Source: an uncultured Ruminococcus sp. (GTDB lineage Bacteria; Bacillota; Clostridia; Oscillospirales; Ruminococcaceae). Taken from it: a stretch of DNA of 11,482 bases. Below the pieces are notes generated by a model. It worked only from the letters and a program-made list of their open reading frames with translations. It was not told where the DNA came from and did not search any database. Below, piece by piece: positions 7,378 to 11,482 of the stretch. The stretch covers positions 1 to 11,482 of the forward strand of contig CAMWKY010000038.1 in the NCBI GenBank assembly GCA_947174965.1, read 5' to 3'. A program made the position numbers and the translations under genes. How positions within the stretch are numbered: the first letter of the stretch is position 1; each line of letters begins with the position of its first letter.

Positions 7378-8324
7378 TCTACAGCCTTTCTTGTAATCTC
7401 TAAAAGCTTGTTTCTTACTTCGTCAAGAGTACCCTCTATTGAACAACCTGCGGCTTTTGCGTGACCTCCGCCGCCGATACTTCTGCATATATCTGATACA
7501 TTGATATTATTTGCAGAACGGAACGAACATTTGAATAAACCCGGCTCACGCTCCTTTACAAGAATACCTACTTCTGTACCTTCAAGCTGAACTGTCATAG
7601 GTGCAAGCCCTTCAAATTCGTCATAGCTGACACCGATTTTTTTCATCATATCAAGCGTTATAGCAGCAAAAATAATTTTTCCGTCCTCATATTCTTCCAT
7701 AAGTTCCATAAACTTTGATTCAAGAATCATTCTTGCCTTTGTCTTTACTTCAAACATATTGCGGTTGATTTCTGCAAAATCTATGTCATAGCTTCTTTTG
7801 ATTTCAGCAGCTATTTCATGTGCTTCAGCAGTAGTGCAGTCATATCTGAAACATCCCGAATCAGTTGCAATGCCTGTATAAAGGCACATTGCACAGTGAC
7901 GGCTTATTTTCACACCCATAAATTTTGCAAGGTCGTATATAATTTCACATACAGCCGTTGCCTTTGGTCTTAACAAAGTTTTTTCGGCATAGTTTCTGTT
8001 TGAGATATGGTGGTCGATACAAAGCTGAACCTTGTCGCCGTAAATATCCTTATATTTTCCCATAAGTTGAGTATCAGCAACATCAACAGCAATTATAGTT
8101 TCAGGCTCAAACTCCTCACCTGCTCCGACGTTTGTCAGAAAATCAAATCTTGACGAAAATTCGTCACTGCATATAACACGGCTTCTTATACCGAGTTCGG
8201 CAAGAATATCTTTCAAGCCGAACCCTGCACCGATACAGTCACCGTCAGGGCTTTGATGTGTAATTATAACGGCATCTTTACAGTTTCTCAAAAAAGTTTC
8301 TGCTTCGCTGTAGCCGATATACAT
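7374..8324 (-). CDS. nrnA: DHH-family nanoRNase / pAp phosphatase (NrnA-like)
   Basis: NrnA enzymes degrade two- to five-nucleotide RNAs and dephosphorylate 3'-phosphoadenosine 5'-phosphate, using manganese. The 316-residue protein has the DHH domain motifs in order: ITHQSPDGDCIGAG (21-34, with His23, Asp27 and Asp29), Asp81 in IAVDVAD, the DHH triad IDHHISN (103-109) and Asp155 in GIATDSGCFRYD. The C-terminal DHHA1 domain carries GGGGHAKAAG (284-293), which binds the substrate. All metal ligands appear present. Its place between rbfA and truB is common in Clostridia. The start lies 12 bases after rbfA, and its ribosome binding site is an unusual run of six G (see separate entry). Other DHH enzymes such as GdpP have extra domains that are absent here, which favours NrnA. 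Confidence 0.93.
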   Translation of the reverse strand: MYIGYSEAETFLRNCKDAVIITHQSPDGDCIGAGFGLKDILAELGIRSRVICSDEFSSRFDFLTNVGAGEEFEPETIIAVDVADTQLMGKYKDIYGDKVQLCIDHHISNRNYAEKTLLRPKATAVCEIIYDLAKFMGVKISRHCAMCLYTGIATDSGCFRYDCTTAEAHEIAAEIKRSYDIDFAEINRNMFEVKTKARMILESKFMELMEEYEDGKIIFAAITLDMMKKIGVSYDEFEGLAPMTVQLEGTEVGILVKEREPGLFKCSFRSANNINVSDICRSIGGGGHAKAAGCSIEGTLDEVRNKLLEITRKAVE

Positions 8325-8330
8325 AACAAT

Positions 8331-8338
8331 CCCCCCTT
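8331..8338 (-). promoter_or_regulatory. Atypical ribosome binding site of nrnA with a run of six G
   Basis: On the minus strand AAGGGGGG directly overlaps the rbfA stop codon TAA and ends six bases before the nrnA ATG. It can pair with the 16S anti-Shine-Dalgarno sequence with one G-U pair. Neighbouring genes use AGGAGG-like sites instead. Confidence 0.7.
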
Positions 8339-8675
8339 AAAGAATATCATTGAGTTTTTTGCTTATTTCAGCACCACGCTCAATGGAATTATCAGCAATA
8401 AAAGTAAGTTCAGGAGATTTTCTCATCTGCAAACGGTGAAAAAGTTCACGGCGGATAAATCCTGATGCACTTTTCAGCCCTTTTACTGATTCAACAGTTT
8501 TTTCCATTCCTCCGAGACTTGAAACATAAACCTTGCATACAGACATATCACCCGACAAATCAACCTTTACTACAGTAAGCATCTTGTCAATGCGGGGGTC
8601 TTTGAGTTCACGCATAATTGCTGTCAGTTCTCTTTTAATATCTTCTGCCATACGGCTTGTTTTATAGTTTGCCAT
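8337..8675 (-). CDS. rbfA: 30S ribosome-binding factor A
   Basis: RbfA binds immature 30S subunits and assists maturation of the 5' end of 16S rRNA, notably in the cold. The 112-residue protein has the expected single KH-like domain: an N-terminal helix with RMAEDIKRELTAIM (8-21), the DPRI segment (26-29), strand pair VVKVDLSGDMSVCKVYVS (35-52), the helix-kink-helix with the ASG form of the AxG motif (70-72), and SPELTFIADNSIERGAEI (87-104). The length matches Firmicute RbfA. The ATG lies three bases after the stop of the 131-residue gene, and AAAGGA is inside that gene's last codons, so the two are probably translationally coupled. Confidence 0.95.
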   Translation of the reverse strand: MANYKTSRMAEDIKRELTAIMRELKDPRIDKMLTVVKVDLSGDMSVCKVYVSSLGGMEKTVESVKGLKSASGFIRRELFHRLQMRKSPELTFIADNSIERGAEISKKLNDIL

Positions 8676-8678
8676 AAA

Positions 8679-9074
8679 TTATCCTTTCTTTACAGCCTTT
8701 AATTTTACCTTGAATCCGCCTGATTTTCTTTCATAATGTTGCTGAATGGAATCAGACTTTCCAAAAAATCCGTCAGATTGTTTTTCAGGCTCATCTGTCT
8801 TGCTGTAGTCGGGTAAATCTTCGTCCCCTTCCTGATAGTATATATCAGCAAATCTATGATATTCAGGCTGAAGCTCAATATCACGGACAGGGCGTTCCAT
8901 TCCCATAAGATTATTAGGAAAATTATTCGTATCCTCAAAAGGACTTGATTCGCCCAGCAGGATTTTTTTTACTGATTCAAAAAAATAAATATCAACAGGA
9001 CCAAAATCTTCCCATGCAAGAGCTTCATTGCAATACTGAATCATATCAGCATTGCTCATTCTTTCATCGCCCAT
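8679..9074 (-). CDS. Unrecognised small acidic protein between infB and rbfA
   Basis: I do not recognise this 131-residue protein. In many Firmicutes the gene between infB and rbfA is ylxP (DUF503), but this sequence has none of its look and is longer. Visible parts are an N-terminal helical region (SNADMIQYCNEALAWEDF, residues 7-24), a hydrophobic DIYFFESVKKILLG (28-41), an acidic disordered-looking middle rich in proline and asparagine, a region EYHRFADIYYQEGDEDLPDY (71-90), and a basic tail (FKVKLKAVKKG). There is no signal peptide or membrane span. The start is chosen because GAGGTGAT lies about five bases before this ATG; Met6 lacks a good site. It follows infB by 56 bases, which hold a hairpin, and ends three bases before rbfA. 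A translation or ribosome-related role is inferred only from position. Confidence 0.85.
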   Translation of the reverse strand: MGDERMSNADMIQYCNEALAWEDFGPVDIYFFESVKKILLGESSPFEDTNNFPNNLMGMERPVRDIELQPEYHRFADIYYQEGDEDLPDYSKTDEPEKQSDGFFGKSDSIQQHYERKSGGFKVKLKAVKKG

Positions 9075-9096
9075 AATATCACCTCTTTATACTATA

Positions 9097-9122
9097 TTCG
9101 GATTCCCTGACAGAACTCCGAA
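9097..9122 (-). other. Hairpin in the infB-131-residue gene spacer
   Basis: TTCGGA (9097-9102) and TCCGAA (9117-9122) form a perfect six-base inverted repeat. Inside it TTC (9103-9105) pairs with GAA (9113-9115) across a single bulged C9116, giving about nine base pairs and a seven-base loop. On the minus strand no T-run follows, so it is not an ordinary intrinsic terminator. It could be a processing or mRNA-stability element. Confidence 0.5.
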
Positions 9123-9130
9123 AAAGCGAA

Positions 9131-11482
9131 TTAATCTTCTCTGTATTCCTCAACCATATAAGCTTCGAAAATATCGCCCTCTTTTACATCGCTGAACTTT
9201 TCAAGGCTGATACCACATTCATATCCCTCTGCAACTTCCTTTGCATCGTCCTTGAAACGTTTCAAGCCTGCAACTTTATCATCTGCAATTATAATTCCGT
9301 CACGGACAACACGAACCTGACAGCCACGTGTAACTTTACCATTCAGAACATAACTTCCTGCAACCATACCAACGTTTGAAATCTTGTAAACCTGACGAAC
9401 TTCAATACGTCCAAGTTCAACGTCACGGAATTTTGGTGCAAGCATACCTTTCATAGCTGTTGAAATTTCCTCTATAGCATCATAGATAATGCGGTAAAGT
9501 CTTATGTCTACACCGTCACGAACTGCATTTTCAGCTGCTACAGGGTCGGGACGTACATTGAATCCTACAATAATAGCATTTGATGCACTTGCAAGCATAA
9601 CATCACTTTCTTTTACTGCACCAACAGCACCGTGAATTACACGAACTCTTACTTCGTCATTTGAAATCTTTTCAAGTGACTGCTTTACAGCTTCAACAGA
9701 ACCCTGCACATCTGCTTTTACAATAATAGGGAGTTCCTTAATATCACCCTCTGCAATCTGACTGAAAAGATTATCGAGAGTTACTTTTCTGTATGAGTTA
9801 AACTGCTCCTGCTTTGCTTCGTGCTTTCTCTGCTCAACAAGTTCACGTGCAAGTCTTTCATCTTCAACAGCATTGAAAGTATCGCCGGCACTTGGAACTT
9901 CTGCCAGACCAGTAATTTCAACTGGAACAGAAGGACCAGCAGATTTTACAGCTTTTCCCTTGTCGTTTGTCATTACACGCACACGACCTACAGCCGTACC
10001 AGCAATAAGCACATCACCTTGTTTAAGCGTACCATTCTGTACAAGAAGTGTAGCAATAGGACCTCTGCCCTTGTCAAGACGAGCCTCTATAACAGTACCC
10101 TTTGCAAGTCTTTCGGGATTTGCCTTAAGCTCCTGAACTTCTGCAACAAGAAGTACAGATTCAAGAAGTTCGTCAATTCCCTCACCTGTTTTTGCAGAAA
10201 CAGGAACACATATAATATCACCGCCCCAGTCTTCACAAACAAGGTCATATTTAGTAAGTTCTTCCTTGATTCTGTCAGGGTTTGCGCCCTCTTTATCCAT
10301 TTTGTTGATAGCAACAATTATCTGTATTCCTGCCGATTTAGCGTGGTTGATTGATTCAACAGTCTGTGGCATGATACCGTCATCAGCGGCAACAACAAGA
10401 ATTGCAATATCAGTAATATTTGCACCTCTTGCACGCATTGAAGTGAAAGCCTCATGTCCCGGAGTATCAAGGAAAGTAATTTTCTGTCCGTTTACTTTAA
10501 CCTGATAAGCACCGATATGCTGTGTGATACCGCCTGCTTCACCTGCGGCAACATGAGCATTTCTTATCTTGTCAAGTATTGATGTTTTGCCGTGGTCAAC
10601 GTGACCCATAACAACAACAACAGGGCATCTTGATTCAAGATTTGTATCGTCGTCATCACTGTCATCTATAAGACGTTCTTCAATAGTAACAATAATTTCC
10701 TTTTCTACCTTTGCACCCATTTCTTCAGCAACAAGTGAAGCTGTATCAAAATCAATCTCCTGATTTATAGATGCCATAACACCAAGACCCATAAGCTTCT
10801 TGATAACCTCTGTAGCTGTAGCTTTAAGACGAACAGCAAGTTCACCAACAGTAATATTATCAGGAATCATAACTTTAAGCTGTTGTTTTCTTGCTCTTTC
10901 AAGTTCAAGTCTTTTCAGCTTTTCTGCTTCGGACTCTTTTCTAGAGAACTGCTGACGGTTTCTTTGTGCCGACTTCTGATTTATCTTCTGTTTCTTTGAT
11001 GAATAATTTTCACCGCCGTGCTTGTTGTTTCCTGATGCCATCTGGTCATAGCGTTCATTATATTTGTCAAGGTCAACATAGCTTCCTCTTGTATCAACAG
11101 TACGTCTTTGTGTAGCTGTTGATGCTGTTTCAGACGAGAAATTCACATTAAGTTTGGAGCTTTCTCCTCTTGTCCTTGCTTTAGCCTGTTCCTTTTTCTT
11201 CTTCTTTTCTGAATATTTGTTATCATCAGCTTTTTTTGTTTCAACAGGCATTTTTGTTTCCTTTTCAGGATTTTTACCCTCGTTTTTCAAAGTTTTACCC
11301 TCATTTTTTACAGATGCTTTGACATCATTATTTTTTGACGGCTTGTTATTTTTAGCTTTCTTATCATCATTCTTGTTTTTCTTATCTGATTTCTTATCAG
11401 AGTTCTTTTCAGATTTAACTTCTTTTTTTGATGAAAAATAGCCGTCAAATGACTTTAACTCATTGGATTTTGTGTAATATTC
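9131..11482 (-). CDS. infB: Translation initiation factor IF-2, 5' end outside window
   Basis: IF-2 is the GTPase that brings initiator fMet-tRNA to the 30S subunit and promotes subunit joining. The reading frame is open to the window edge, giving 783 visible residues; the true start lies beyond 11482. A TTG at 11290 is in frame but has no claim to be the start, because coding-like sequence continues upstream ([16 protein letters not shown] at the edge). Counting from the edge, a lysine/asparagine-rich disordered region (about 1-195) precedes the IF2_N domain (about 203-260, [20 protein letters not shown]). The G domain then shows G1 GHVDHGKT (293-300), G2 GGITQHIG (317-324), G3 DTPGHE (339-344), G4 NKMD (393-396) and G5 SAKTGEG. 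The C-terminal IF-2 domains follow, ending in YMVEEYRED. It is the most upstream visible gene of the operon. Confidence 0.97.
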   Translation of the reverse strand, partial: EYYTKSNELKSFDGYFSSKKEVKSEKNSDKKSDKKNKNDDKKAKNNKPSKNNDVKASVKNEGKTLKNEGKNPEKETKMPVETKKADDNKYSEKKKKKEQAKARTRGESSKLNVNFSSETASTATQRRTVDTRGSYVDLDKYNERYDQMASGNNKHGGENYSSKKQKINQKSAQRNRQQFSRKESEAEKLKRLELERARKQQLKVMIPDNITVGELAVRLKATATEVIKKLMGLGVMASINQEIDFDTASLVAEEMGAKVEKEIIVTIEERLIDDSDDDDTNLESRCPVVVVMGHVDHGKTSILDKIRNAHVAAGEAGGITQHIGAYQVKVNGQKITFLDTPGHEAFTSMRARGANITDIAILVVAADDGIMPQTVESINHAKSAGIQIIVAINKMDKEGANPDRIKEELTKYDLVCEDWGGDIICVPVSAKTGEGIDELLESVLLVAEVQELKANPERLAKGTVIEARLDKGRGPIATLLVQNGTLKQGDVLIAGTAVGRVRVMTNDKGKAVKSAGPSVPVEITGLAEVPSAGDTFNAVEDERLARELVEQRKHEAKQEQFNSYRKVTLDNLFSQIAEGDIKELPIIVKADVQGSVEAVKQSLEKISNDEVRVRVIHGAVGAVKESDVMLASASNAIIVGFNVRPDPVAAENAVRDGVDIRLYRIIYDAIEEISTAMKGMLAPKFRDVELGRIEVRQVYKISNVGMVAGSYVLNGKVTRGCQVRVVRDGIIIADDKVAGLKRFKDDAKEVAEGYECGISLEKFSDVKEGDIFEAYMVEEYRED
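11270..11311 (-). repeat. 21-base tandem duplication inside the infB linker
   Basis: Two adjacent 21-base units encode VKNEGKT (11311-11291) and LKNEGKN (11290-11270). They match at 17 of 21 bases and stay in frame. They sit in the lysine-rich, low-complexity N-terminal region of IF-2, where length changes between strains are tolerated. Confidence 0.7.

Noticed and set aside
8705..8938. Minus-strand 77-codon frame inside the 131-residue gene
   Set aside because: It is out of frame with a gene that has a clear ribosome binding site and tight spacing to rbfA, and has no site of its own.
9075..9130. Promoter in the gap after infB (TATAAA/TATAGT-like boxes)
   Set aside because: No acceptable -35 box lies 16-18 bases upstream of either candidate -10, so the match is attributed to AT-rich sequence.
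9821..10354. Plus-strand open frame of 177 codons opposite infB
   Set aside because: It lies wholly antisense to the conserved GTPase and C-terminal domains of IF-2, has Cys/Ser/Asn-rich low-quality composition and no ribosome binding site.
9131..11290. infB as a complete gene starting at TTG 11290
   Set aside because: The frame continues without a stop to the window edge with the same lysine-rich composition. The TTG is merely the second unit of a tandem repeat, so the gene is truncated by the window rather than starting there.
11154..11441. Plus-strand Phe/Ser/Leu-rich frame that looks like a membrane protein
   Set aside because: The apparent hydrophobicity is the reverse complement of the lysine-rich IF-2 linker (AAA/AAG codons read as TTT/CTT).

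Overview
The window reads as a chromosomal stretch of a low-GC Firmicute. The best guess is a ruminococcal Clostridium relative (Oscillospiraceae/Ruminococcaceae type). The basis is AT-rich codon use, AGGAGG-type ribosome binding sites, the gene order infB-(small gene)-rbfA-nrnA-truB-ribF, and a Gld-type ABC exporter with a DUF4340 protein. The genus is inference from gene content and style; no search was run.

Layout: a tRNA-Gln(CUG) gene with its own near-consensus promoter sits at the left edge on the plus strand (18-159), followed by a short intrinsic terminator (165-195). Everything else is on the minus strand, transcribed from right to left. Reading in transcription order from the right edge: infB (5' end outside the window), a 131-codon gene of unknown function, rbfA, nrnA, truB and ribF. 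This is the conserved late-translation operon: initiation factor 2, 30S maturation, nanoRNA/pAp turnover, tRNA pseudouridine-55 and flavin cofactor synthesis. Gaps are very small and several stop/start codons overlap, so translational coupling is likely.

After an 81-base AT-rich gap with no visible terminator comes a second tightly packed cluster: an ABC ATPase, an ABC-2 type permease, a GldG-like membrane-anchored protein, a DUF4340 membrane-anchored protein and a 92-residue protein of unknown function. The ATPase, permease and GldG-like protein match the architecture of the GldA-GldF-GldG exporter described in gliding Bacteroidetes. In a Firmicute the substrate is unknown. The cluster ends at a strong, symmetric hairpin (210-256) with T-runs on both strands, which probably terminates transcription from both directions between the operon and the convergent tRNA gene.

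Most of the window is ordinary housekeeping DNA. The parts worth a second look are the Gld-like/DUF4340/92-residue cluster, the internal repeats in the DUF4340 protein, the unrecognised gene occupying the place where ylxP usually lies, and an intercistronic hairpin after infB. No CRISPR array, insertion sequence, phage gene or riboswitch was seen, and no gene-free stretch longer than 300 bases exists.
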